Below, piece after piece: positions 54,401-61,139 of a DNA stretch of 64,000 nt. Each line of letters begins with the position of its first letter. The first letter of the stretch is position 1. The position numbers and the translations under genes are program-made. The stretch spans positions 186,001-250,000 of the forward strand of contig CAJNDT010000125.1 of the NCBI GenBank assembly GCA_905221615.1, read 5' to 3'. The notes beneath the pieces are model-generated. The model made no database searches. It was given only the letters and a program-made list of their open reading frames with translations, and was not told the DNA's origin. Origin of the DNA: Symbiodinium sp. CCMP2592. Lineage: Eukaryota; Sar; Dinophyceae; Suessiales; Symbiodiniaceae.

Positions 54401-54928
54401 GATTTACAAAAATCCCTTCGATGCTTTCCGGCCGCAATCGATCTCCAAGCAAGTCCGTCACAAGCAGCCGAGCATTCACAATGAATGCACCGCCCTGCGC
54501 AAGTGCAGCTTTACGCCCATCCACACCGAGGGAAGATCCAATGACGCACAATTTGCTGTGCAATCCTCGCTGCAGCATCTAATCCGCAAGGCGCATGTGC
54601 TGACATGCAACATCATGCGACCATGAGGACACACAGTATGCAACCTCCGAGCCTGTCCACTTTGGATCTTCTGATGCACGTTTGGCAAGGAGTTCCGATT
54701 CCTCCTTTTCACAACTGACTGGAAGAGCGATATCATGCAGGATGCAACACGTGAACAAGAAACTCAACTGCTGAGAACTGTTTTAGCCGGATGCATTTTT
54801 GCCGAAACTCCAGGTCGTCGATCCTGCGTGGTATTCAAGACGATGATGGGACGTTTCGCACGCTCTGCATCGAGCTGGGCTGCAGCTAACACTCTGCGCA
54901 ATGCTTCAAGCAGGATCTTCCTTTGCAT
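39481..54928 (-). CDS. ERCC4: XPF/ERCC4-type DNA repair endonuclease, at least 11 exons
   Basis: XPF pairs with ERCC1 and cuts damaged or branched DNA 5' of a lesion in nucleotide excision repair. Helicase-like N-half: about 54928-54815 (KRPIIVLNTT), about 54725-54655 (EKEESELLAKRA), about 54560-54345 (GGAFIVNARLLVTDLLGDRL; ADAFVLRLFR), 54173-54048 (GFVRAISD, VMQRCFVSDLEIWPR), 53917-53803 (VHQITLELPQDVKDIQGHIL) and 53174-53088 (FEAELQQDPWVPAGEVSEPF, least sure). After a 10.6 kb intron: about 42478-41355 (CEVLDPVWLSLGPHARRLV; VLIIAPDDRSRRQL; HVYLMVFEESVEKYRFE), 41147-40846 (VVVDM; may hold an intron), 40696-40636 (REFRSTLPFMLHLRGLVVEP), 40562-40221 (nuclease motif GDYVLSRDICVERKAVTDLV) and about 39860-39481 (helix-hairpin-helix NTAALEVLRKLPGVTPGN, acidic tail). 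The ERKxxxD residues are intact. Several introns start with GC (after 54048 and 40846). Confidence 0.85.
40110..40207 (+). repeat. 38-bp tandem repeat in an XPF intron
   Basis: About two and a half copies of a unit with GGTTCCTTTAAAGGGATACT and AAGAGTACCT, starting near 40110, 40148 and 40186. The unit contains the palindrome CCTTTAAAGG. It lies just after the exon that ends at 40221. Confidence 0.75.
42482..44485. other. Large XPF intron, 3' part
   Basis: No exon recognised. It contains a TTTAGGG run (42607-42637) followed by a TCAGCACTCACACTCGGACA relative of the dispersed CGCTCACACTCGCAC repeat, a tandem pair of about 100-base units (42882-43085), and G-runs at 44031-44073. The 3' end of element 2 must lie somewhere here or at its edge. 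Confidence 0.55.
42882..43085 (+). repeat. About 100-bp diverged tandem duplication
   Basis: Two units start CAAATTCCCAATCCATTCAT and CAAATTCTCAAATTCCGTTC and share TTCATGC.CGTTG.ACG, GTCCAGAC and GGCTCGACAGC blocks in order. Diverged, so old. Related CATGCA and CAAATTC words continue to about 43300. Confidence 0.6.
44486..45691 (-). CDS. Membrane-anchored coiled-coil protein (401 aa), element 2 accessory ORF
   Basis: ATG at 45691. A hydrophobic segment near residues 28-50 (MLLTGLMGALLAGLFFLGHY) precedes about 230 residues of heptad-like coiled coil (LDDLVRAVQQLQALV; QLELQRTIQRAKDDLKQAF; LRGLLEAVKEQLEVLQKEIE). A Pro/Ala/Gly-rich hinge follows, then a compact C-terminus with GYLCPITLPDGKVIFIPRSV. 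No enzyme motif is seen. The architecture suggests a membrane-tethered scaffold or virus-like assembly protein, but this is speculation. Codon use and strand match the neighbouring ORFs. It has no internal stop, in contrast to the dioxygenase ORF. Confidence 0.65.
   Translation of the reverse strand: MSVALYQAQHRFPEGGEDGPDLTGVWCMLLTGLMGALLAGLFFLGHYWGWALFPCMRRAGVQQRLDDLVRAVQQLQALVHAEGYATRSAGADALQRAMGLLDVDDSLTRMLNDGFEDGRNRLQAIMNKVMKVGEVANTIHAMHANLGNTLASHQLELQRTIQRAKDDLKQAFSSAGSKLAGSEHKSITDALSAISAALEEAKLNTSTALDAVAKKMVKDYADLQRFLTPLQRNQESFSTGMNGRFEQLQKDLSGISYALSKQIKELSGQVRWAQQSLDRIQGDSEHLPDKLNFLRGLLEAVKEQLEVLQKEIEAMNAEPTARSPTADPATASGPGPAAPPPPAPAAATAGGPGPTMLNLDESLPMVSRQGQGYLCPITLPDGKVIFIPRSVLAQMLGAHVL
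45839..46099 (-). CDS. Small hydrophobic ORF (86 aa), element 2
   Basis: Two ATGs in a row (46099, 46096). An acidic N-terminus (MMRCLEDDVGDTFDPRDQHF) is followed by hydrophobic stretches (PLPVLALLPVPVSSLSLGCL and GRVFRVFFGFLDVMLV), suggesting two membrane passes. It fills the gap between the two coiled-coil ORFs on the same strand. It could be a chance frame. Confidence 0.3.
   Translation of the reverse strand: MMRCLEDDVGDTFDPRDQHFLPNTWYPLPVLALLPVPVSSLSLGCLGAAGLDYMIDEARTLGRVFRVFFGFLDVMLVTRAFWGTSG
46342..46827 (-). CDS. Membrane-anchored coiled-coil protein (161 aa), element 2 accessory ORF
   Basis: ATG at 46827, an N-terminal membrane segment (FQLACAVAFGLCLAAMYSVY), then a coiled coil (AVLLQLLGEQRQMHDLLNQT; VAELRRRHGEALDSLYHGLQ) and a hydrophobic C-terminus (RLAVPTGTELQLL). 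It has the same plan as the 401-residue ORF downstream: anchor, coiled coil, short hydrophobic tail. The two may be related or work together, but I see no clear sequence identity. It starts 169 bases after the dioxygenase ORF stop. Confidence 0.6.
   Translation of the reverse strand: MIFQLACAVAFGLCLAAMYSVYCMFRLSMNSMRAHEAVLLQLLGEQRQMHDLLNQTRGDVAELRRRHGEALDSLYHGLQLRSRLGAVDNTHALVQELHSRVSGLAGIQHVGHVRGQLHDVLDALREIQQSLEGMNVDGSASSSALPIVRLAVPTGTELQLL
46996..47852 (-). pseudogene. 2OG-Fe(II) dioxygenase ORF of element 2, one frameshift
   Basis: Enzymes of this fold use iron, 2-oxoglutarate and oxygen to hydroxylate or demethylate substrates. ATG at 47852 (MAPKRPRLDAEIRALQLLEA). The double-stranded beta-helix is recognisable: ITVLDNVMTPPHTDCHNSEV with the iron-binding HxD (His103, Asp105), then QGYSGGELWLA and TTPFQLL. 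At about 47377 the protein moves to another frame, where it continues HATCAWTGDRVVLSAYS: the distal iron-binding His (47376-47374) and the 2OG-binding Arg are both there. A single missing base accounts for the shift. The second frame runs through GFRPPTAHEEDRFRHEIWGA to a stop at 46996. All catalytic residues are present across the two frames, so the loss may be recent, or a sequencing error or recoding. Confidence 0.75.
47957..51478 (-). CDS. Retrotransposon ORF2: endonuclease and reverse transcriptase (element 2)
   Basis: The protein nicks DNA and reverse transcribes the element RNA. The frame opens directly after the ORF1 TAG. The endonuclease reads FVACTWNLHGKSLREV, FLFVQELG, VIVGGDFNQDL, SEIDAVLARV and PSDHCPVFL, so all APE-type catalytic residues are present. 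The RT has PADLRPICLSPCLSKIF, VAKLDIRAAFDSLSH (motif A Asp), VRQGIMQGSSYSADLF (motif B) and FLLYADDVMLFA (motif C). The last 350 residues are the LINE thumb/C-terminal region without recognisable zinc fingers. No in-frame Met lies between the TAG and the first endonuclease motif, so independent initiation would lose the catalytic Asn. The frame is intact for 1173 codons. Confidence 0.92.
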   Translation of the reverse strand, partial: EGGRNRKRGRPLKPEFVACTWNLHGKSLREVADLWQGTVPCPDFLFVQELGACPGATPEVQVSDFCFGSVPYKMYHCSAPEAHLNQAILVKTELEFHATHKSGLPVGLVLHGACRNHRIHLACLHLPHSKRVSTEAKPRSSAEEVWKDTLELLDSQLQDTGGEAMVIVGGDFNQDLHASSDTFSGMGLLRALLQKHSLSLHRSVGITWTARGAASEIDAVLARVPRSLTYAHKRDDMRLALPSDHCPVFLRICTPMPLLHRGTRPTTRCGRWLPSIPELESYAASDMEFGPSRMSELCLKAERVPSLRYQDSSDLKALIATRRACQDPHTRASMLSEIRARRTNDRHEHQLNILQRAREGDRQAITYLRKSAAHASFETSYIEQRGGQQAASLELRQFYDRKYASLLPPPTEEAIHRMIATHSSVRPQPFTKDDLGLAIAKCKPRTSAGLDGVCYEAIRTYHRCDKTGKLLRFMNRLLFGQQPLPENWYEAKVVLLPKTPQPSNPADLRPICLSPCLSKIFGRLLMGRVAPKCPPYQSGQMGCRRKTQTVDGILAAQTVIGVLRRKHQVEAHVAKLDIRAAFDSLSHSSIVHFFMHCEVCPEILLLWRLCSQNRLLMSLGTETWRTEVRQGIMQGSSYSADLFARAIDFHLRGLQARWNTEFPRWADAIELPHFLLYADDVMLFAMDARELQVKLRDLTDTLAAVGLFVNPAKCSVLNIEGSTPGVWLRGSCTPLQGKDRLMFLGVPLAHTNAPDMVLMHPLRKMTNSFFAMKKILDKPSTPHRVKSVLFDSYISSKWQWCSSVVWPTVRALKSIEGLKNSLLLGVFRFGRDPFSTWLENVQGCRRALSVYCQCFRGPQWQVAWLTRIWTYFGHLARSTEDTPLRRMLRTMGSHRLSTGQLRPSWLSETPFHKFRLVYQQLQMQGEMPHWEWQATDRTAWLAMLPRWLHYWHASPVHPLTTEYVAGRQLVVVDKGISALRRRRDALEGLYRSGLIHLKPWRADNRTAVTFWVTHVPGSLVACVYCFRAKVKVHDTTVLHIRLQSTGDGGVVVVPVLLALCELLRLHDVTSPLQQAGVVLPPHLLQKHVLEGTADARDADSAKFNRVSEEVDLLSRTALTPKRLPNRWAVQLGFEPSVLPEGWDFLFRTADFHRAQYFSELRSALLVLLRPQLL
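51479..52894 (-). CDS. Retrotransposon ORF1 RNA-binding protein (element 2)
   Basis: Predicted RNA chaperone or packaging protein. The 471-codon frame is open from an in-frame stop just upstream (TAG near 52917), but its first ATG codons are internal (around PDMVMQEA), so the start is not settled. A Gly/Pro/Ala-rich N-third precedes a coiled coil (HEQMQAIQVTRDSIQGVADK; RTAALELRLAAMEQEMRDF), then an RRM-like fold typical of LINE ORF1 proteins (HDDWQVVLGGWKDAKREDIE; SNTCRVDLLYMQD) and a basic C-terminal domain. It ends in TAG at 51481-51479; ORF2 follows in the same frame with no gap. Confidence 0.8.
   Translation of the reverse strand: MHYSTSPSRRVVVRRDGGVGRKYAPVAPPAPFRTTGGGGGGLDDAGTPISSGALLGAEQPDMVMQEAAQDALRAALGDAVGGPCDPGPGRGVGLAETEAKQAEAAAVAANLLAKHQATRAPKSSPKTSPEKKARPPTLDPAAAKGPPVGLQPPPLFGGGPVPPDKNKRPLPQEYDIGDDVPPPWAASLQAGIDRLHRGQHEQMQAIQVTRDSIQGVADKVQSLESRQDSHLERTAALELRLAAMEQEMRDFRSRSPSVTSAYTPTHSPRGARGNPAHDDWQVVLGGWKDAKREDIEQEVRDWFTRAECGPLLQAMHCSSVRSNTCRVDLLYMQDAMAERRKVQGMCVEALRAVAQPSSLPGQGTGALWAKRNRSPEERARIRAIVSLKALVAKHLPPRDFEFDWRGRFWANGVSVLAHVDQKRPDDGALLLLDVRGHETGWWVPGPLLARTLGIDLKVLHTHFEVEASGSP
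53005..53041 (-). other. Tandem dinoflagellate spliced-leader relict at the 5' end of element 2
   Basis: On the minus strand 53041-53020 matches the 22-nt dinoflagellate spliced leader (DCCGTAGCCATTTTGGCTCAAG pattern, D = T; here CCGTAGCCATTTTGGCTCAA plus G). It is followed at once (53019-53005) by a second, 5'-shortened leader, CCATTTTGGCTCAAG. Stacked leaders of this type are the known mark of an mRNA that was trans-spliced, reverse transcribed into the genome, transcribed and trans-spliced again. About 110 bases farther on the strand lies the ORF1 frame, so the stack marks the 5' end of the element. Confidence 0.93.
53195..53800. other. XPF intron between exons near 53.80 and 53.17 kb, TTTAGGG-rich
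   Basis: TTTAGGG and TTTAGGGG variants at about 53455-53520 and 53688-53720 separated by GGCTTCA-rich sequence. No exon seen. Confidence 0.5.
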
Positions 54929-57900
54929 TCTTGAGGAGGATGGTTACTTAACAAGCTCTAGGGCGGAGCCACAAAAAATAACCTGCAAAAAGTCAAGAAC
55001 ATCCCAAGGCAACTAAATATCTGGACGCCAAGCCCATGCCCAAAGATGGCAAGAGAAGCAGGCGACCCAAGCCACTCAGCCACGGCAAGCTGTTGATACC
55101 CCAGCATCAACAGCTTGGCGAGTGAAGCATCCTAAGTTCCTAACGATTTACGTGGCATGACTGCGTCACAATTTTACCTATGCCTAAACCGCCGCTCATC
55201 AAGTTTCAGATTTGAAGCTAACAAAGTTACGTGTAGCAGGTATGTTGTGCGCAACAACCCGTAGCATCATCTCGCATTGTTGTGTCAGTCGTTTTGTGAA
55301 TGCATCGACACAACAAAAACGCCCTGTATGCACAGCGTTGGTCTTGAAATGATCCGACATGATACAACTACTCAGTAACCACGCATGAGCACTGGGGCTG
55401 CAGCGACAACATGCTGCGTCGCGATTCAAATTGTACTGAAAGCAACCATGCACAAAGAATGTTTTCGTAAAATACACGTGAAAGTAGTTAACATCATGCA
55501 TATTAGAATACACCCTGTTTGCAAAGATCATACAATACGTCGGAAGCGAAAACATGCTAGGTAAAAGTAATTGACAGGTCTGATATTGTTCGGCCTCGAA
55601 CCGGAAAAAAGGACGCAAACAAAAAAAAAGCTGTGTAATCTGCTCCTGTAATTTTGCCGAGTTCTGCGTGCGAGTATCCGGAACTGGTCAGGGTTGCATT
55701 TGCAAGTTTGTGACAAAATTTGTAAAATTCCGAGGATGTCCAACATTGTTTTTTGTTCGCGGCTTTTTGTGACTGCAGGACGTCCAACGTCCTGCCCATT
55801 CCCCAATATGGGTTTAATCTCGTTTTTTTCCGCGGCTCGTTTCCGCCTGCATGGTTGCTGTCCCACTGCGCTGTGGCGGGAGGCGAACTACTTACAGTAA
55901 CATACCAAGACCTACTGTCTCCGACCAGGGCCTGCAAGACTAGCTCGAGCACGATTACATGCTTATCACACTCGGTTTACAATGCAAGCCTTCCCAAAGA
56001 CGGCACAAGGATATACAAGGCTGTTGCATGTCTTTCGGGGCGGCCGCTGCAGCACAAGACCTGAATGGTTCACGCCGACTCAAGCTGTGCAATAGACAGC
56101 TGCTAACTTGTCAGTCGACTTGGTTAGGCCAGGGGCATGGGCATGGGCAAACAACCGTCGCGAGGGGTTTGGCTCTGCTAACCTAGATGGCCGGCGGTGG
56201 CACTAACGCCGCGAGTTGTCAACGACTGTTGCCTTGCTCCAATGTTTCCTGCCTTTGTTTTCTCTTCTTTAAAGGACTGTCCGCGACGTGGTGGTGAAGG
56301 GGTGAGCAGCAGTTGCGGCAGCAGCAGCAGCAGCAGCAGCAACAAAACGTTTTGTCCATTAACGTTGCAAGGTTGGATGTTTGTACAGAGCGTTTCGTTC
56401 CGGACGCGTGCCTCCACACGCACATTTTGCCGCATGATATTGTCAGGTACTGTCGGGTCTGCCCCGGGTCGGATGTTCGACCCCGAGCCCGAAGCAGGCC
56501 GTAAGTCTAATATCTGGGCCCTCGGGGGGTTATAACAGGGCTCAATTATTAGGCAATGCAAAGGCCAACGGGAGGTCTATGTTCGAGCATTTTGCGGCTC
56601 GGGCCTCCCGGACATCTCCCACCTCGCATCCAAGAGCCTGCCAAGAGACTGCAAACCCTTCTTCTTGCTTGCAATGTGGATTTCGGTGGTGCCATGAGCC
56701 TTCGCTTACCAATCCCGAAGAGAACTGGCGAAAGGAACAATCGTCGCATCCGTTTCGAGATTCCTATCTTCCATGGATTTCTACATTGGTTTTGGATCTA
56801 CAGGGTCTCGGGTTTCAAGGGTCTGGTGTATTTGCGAGTCCATGGATTCAAGAGTTTGATTTTTTTCTGTATGCTTTTTTGGTTTAGGCGCTTCAGTTTT
56901 TGTGCTTTTTGCGTTTTCTTGCTTTTGGTGATGTTTCTGGTTTATGTTTCTACGTATAAGGTTTCTTCTGCGTTTTTAGATGGTTTCTAGGTTTCTTCGT
57001 TTCCCGAAGCTTCAGGTTCAGGTGGCTGCATTTCTGGACATCTGGGTGTTTCGGGTTTGTGGGTTTCGGGTTCAAACACTGAATACACACGGTATCGCGA
57101 GCGCTGGCTTCGCTTCGTGAAGCACAGATGCTAGTCCTTTGCGAACCCTGCCCAACGCTTCACCGTGCCCTGTCTCGATTGCCAACTGTGAAAGCCGTGA
57201 AAAAAGTGCATCGTGGATGTATTTGACAATAACATCGCTTCCCCATCTTCCAAATATTCTATGCCCCTGGCTGCCATAAATTGTGCGCCCCGTTCAACGT
57301 AAACGACGTGAACGTCTGCTTGTGAAGCAGGCAGAGCCTGTGTGGTCCGAACCGCCACAAGTGATGCCAAAAGTCTGCAAAGGGGAGACCCCGCCGCCAC
57401 TACCTGGCGGAGCGATGCCCCGCCAGGTAGCCGCCACTAGCCGCCGAGGGATCTGCATCCGGACTCGGGTAGTCGCTGCGCTTGAACATGTAGTGTTTCT
57501 ACAGCTGCTGGAGCTTCGACGCGTGACGTCCGCGTTCAGGGTGGGGTCCAAGACTGATGACAACTTGAGCCTCCGAGCTCCGGGAGGCGACGTGCCAGTG
57601 CTTGGCCCGGGACCTGGTGCCGGCGAAGGCACAGGCGGGCCTGCAGCCCCGGTGCATCGGGCGGACTGCCCGGGTAGACTCCAAACGGGCCCGGGCGGCA
57701 ACATTCAGGAGGGCCCCGTGAACTTTGCGAGGAAATGCAGGAGGCTCTCCTTGGCCTTCGCCCATGTACAGCCACCGCAACGCCGCCGAATCCCGCCGCG
57801 GCCAGGCGAGCATGGACACCAGATCCATCCAGACCCCATCTTGTACGAGGGACCCGCTCTTCAGCATGGGCCGACCGGTGCAGATGGCACCGCCGTTTCA

Positions 57901-58341
57901 CCTTGATGGGGCAGGCGTCGGCGTGGGGTGCTGCACTCGGCCGGGCACAGCAGCTACCGCAGCAAAATCCGCAAACCCAGACGCAAAATCACAGGCTCGG
58001 GAAAAGCCACGGTACAACCAGTAGCCCGCCAGAGGCGAAGAACCACAGAGAGCCAACAGGAACGACCAAGTCCATTAGCAATCTCCACCCTGTTCCTGGA
58101 CTCACCTTCAAAACTCTGGTCGTTCCGAAGCGGTTGTGTTTCGTGCCCCAACCCGGGCGAGCGACCGGACAACGACGGCTGCTTTGGCACGCTAGAACCT
58201 CTAGACCGAGGACAACAGGTCGACACCGATTTTTTTTTCGGCGGACCATTTTGCAAGCATCCGAGCGCGGTCCCGGTGCAGCAAACTACTGGGCACAACC
58301 TGACGAGGGCAAAACCCCACCCCACCTAACCTAGCCGAAGC
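54929..58341. other. Upstream of XPF, no gene recognised
   Basis: The XPF promoter and 5' UTR should lie here but show no clear motif. A (CAG)n tract lies at about 56306-56342. A minus-strand frame ending at 57131 (ARGIEYLEDGEAMLLSNTST) and one at 57499-57867 (WMDLVSMLAWPRRDSAALRW) look exon-like but match nothing I know. Confidence 0.45.
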
Positions 58342-61123
58342 TTACGACAAGCGGAAAGCGAGTGGCGGCACCTCCGACGAGTCGGCGAGGACGTCACTCA
58401 GGAGAGGCGGCTCGCCGTCAAGGTTGGCAGTGTTGGTGATAGGAAGGGACAGCAAACTGGCTGCAAAGGGCCGCGCAGCGGCGACAGAGAGAAACCCGAA
58501 CCACCGTGCGACAAAGACTGCCACGCAGGCCGCCCGCTGCGAAGGGGCAGCGCTTCGCGATCGTGCCCTGGCAAGCAAACGGATGAACGTGGCCGCTTCT
58601 GCACTTCAGTGATCCCCAACCTCGAGGCCAAGGACAACGAGTCGGCACCGATGAGCACCAGCGAACTCAGGGTAAGTGCGTTCCTTGGCCTGGCGGGCTT
58701 CAGCCAAGGCAGCGCCTGCAGTGCTGCCACGACGGCGACGGGGCACACCGGCGGAAGTGAGTGGCGACACCATGCGACACCAACGTCGTGTCCACAGCAA
58801 GCTGGGAGTTACCCCACAACGGCAATCCATTGGCGATAACCTCAATGCGACGTTCGTCAAGTTTAGAGGCATCGAGTTTTTTTTTTTTTTTTTGTTGCGC
58901 GCACTTTTTGCGACAATCCGCGACGCGGTCCCAGTGCAGCAGGCCCAAATCCAAGGCGACGTCCTACGGCGTGAGGTCCAGGCTTGCAGGCACGGCAAGG
59001 CGCTGTCAAGGGCGCGGTGGCAGACGGCTGGCAAGGGGCGGGGTCTCGTCGAAGCGAGTCGAAGAGAGAACCTCGCTGAGCAGCGGCTGGTCGCCGTCGA
59101 CATTGGCAGTGCCGGCAAGGGAAAGACCAAGCAGACTGGCACCGAAGGCTCTGGCGGCAGAACAGGCAAGCAGGGCAGACCATCGGGAGGTGAAGGCTGC
59201 GATGGTTGCAGGTCGCAGCGGGCGAGGGACGGCGCGGGCCCGGCAGCGAGCGAGGAGGCGGACAAACTGGGCAGCCTCTGAGCTCCAGCGGCCTCCGACC
59301 TCGAGTGCGAGGACAACGAGCCTGCACCTTTGCGAGCGCAGGAGCTCGGGGTAGGTGCGTTCCTTGGACCTGCGGGCAAGGCGCAGGGCGGCGCCACGGT
59401 ACTGTCGCTGATGCCGGCGCGCAGCTCCACTGGCATCGAGAGGCGACACGAGGGTGGTGTCGACAGCAAGCTATGCTCCGCCCCAAAGCGGGAGTCCATT
59501 TGCGATGACTTCGATGCGGCGGTCATCGAGGCGCTCAGGGTGGATGTTGAGGTCCCGCACGAGGACATTGCTGGCAACTGTAGCCCCGGCCTCGCGGCAA
59601 ACACGGGCAGCAGCCCGCTCGAGCGGGAGGCCGCGGGACCGCAGGATGCCGGAGCGGGGGCAAGCAGCGCGGTGGTCACCGAGGGGGTCAACGGGGCGAC
59701 GGCAGCGACAGGCTGCAGCGTCGAGCGGCAAAGGCAAGAGCCGGCGGAGCAGCAAAGCACGGAAAACTGGCGAGTCGAAAGTGAGCTCCTGGCTGGAAGG
59801 CAAGGCAGTAAAAACCCTCGAAGCAAAAGGCCCCGACTGGGACTCGAGCAGGGCGAGGGAAGGAGGGTCAAGGACTGCGCGGAAGCGGCCAGCGAAGCTA
59901 TCGTCGATAGCACGGGAGGCAGGCCGCTGCCACCCTCGAGTGGTGTCGACAGGCTCGTCGGGGTCTGCGGGAGCAACGGGGGGATGCGGGGGCAGGTCGC
60001 CGAATCCAGGCGGTTGGAAGCCATTGTCGCGGAGAAGGCGGACCGCACCAGCAAGGGAGCTCAAACAGCGGGGGAGTGAGGGGGCAGACGCTGCATCATC
60101 AAGCAAGCGAGCAATGGCGTGGCAGGAGTCAGGCTCGCGAACGCGGAGTGCCCCGAACGAGTCAGCCCAGGATGCAAAGTATGCCGCAGGCGCGTGCTCA
60201 GCGGCACTGCGTAGTCCAAGGCCACCATGGCGCAAACACAAGTTTGCACGCGCGGCTGCGGATTGGGGAAGGGGGTCGGCGCCGTGGGCTTCGCCGGGAG
60301 CAACGTGGAGCAGCTGGGCTAGGCAGCTCAGGATGTTGTGGTCATGTGCCGCGGCAAACACAGCGGTGAGTGCAGGCGGGATCAGGCGAAGGCAGTAGTG
60401 CACGCGAGGTGACGCACAGAACAACAGCAGTAGCCACGAGACCTGCAGGTCATGGATGCCAGGGAGCAGCTGGAGGAGAGCACGGTGCTGCACTGAAAGG
60501 TGTTGGAGCTGCGCAGCGACGTACTCGTCCGTTCCAAGGGGGCTGCCGAGGACACGCAAACCACGGTCTTGCGGGGGAAGGGCTGGGTCACCAACCCAAT
60601 TGGTGCACCCGTCGGGAGGGGGCGGGAGATGGGGCGGGCGTACACCAGCAGAATTCCAAACACGGGTTTTGCCGGCATGGAGCCGAATGTGCAAGGACGT
60701 GAAGAGGTGGAGGTCACGGACAAGGACGTTGGTGGCAACTGCAGCGCCAACCTCACGGCAAACCCGAGCCGCTGCACGCTCGAGCGGAACGCCCAGTGCG
60801 CGAAGAAAACCAAACCGAGGACAGGCAGCGACGTGGTCACCCAAGACATCGAGCGGCCTCCGTCAACGGCATCGTGCACGTGCAAGAAGCAACGGGAGCC
60901 GCAAGCGACGAAGAAGTAGGACCCGAAAGACTGCAGAGTCAAGGACAAGCTCAGGCGCAGTGGGACGCACAGCGCACACCCGGGCGCCGAAAGGGCCGGC
61001 TTGAGAGTCAAGGAGTGCGAGCTCGGCAGGACCAACAGGGCGGCGATGCTCAGCAGCAGCTCGGCCGTCGAAAGCGCGAGCAGCGGGGCACTGGCAAGCG
61101 CCGTCGAAGCTGCTTGCTTCCAT
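58342..61123 (-). mobile_element. Tandem broken copies of a YLDD-type RT element, minus strand
   Basis: Three partial 3' regions follow head to tail. The first (61123-about 60710) has GDHVAACPRFGFLRALGVPL and ends at VRDL. It is joined directly to the post-YLDD part of a second copy (IRLHAGKTRVWNSAGVRPPH; LRHGGLGLRSAAEHA), which runs into GDHRAACPRSGILRSRGLPL, RRIEVIANGLPLWGGA and then KERTYPELLRSQRCRLVVLA plus LEVGGRWSSEA to 59006. A third (about 58980-58342) repeats RRIEVIANGLPLWGNSQLAV and RCRLVVLGLEVG. The conserved Cys/His block and the AVDTTLV...LEVGG block may be a zinc finger and a nuclease-like domain (inference). Frameshifts are frequent; no RT catalytic motif survives. A (T)16 run at about 58877-58892 lies inside. 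Confidence 0.7.
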
Positions 61124-61139
61124 CAGTATGCCCTAGGCA

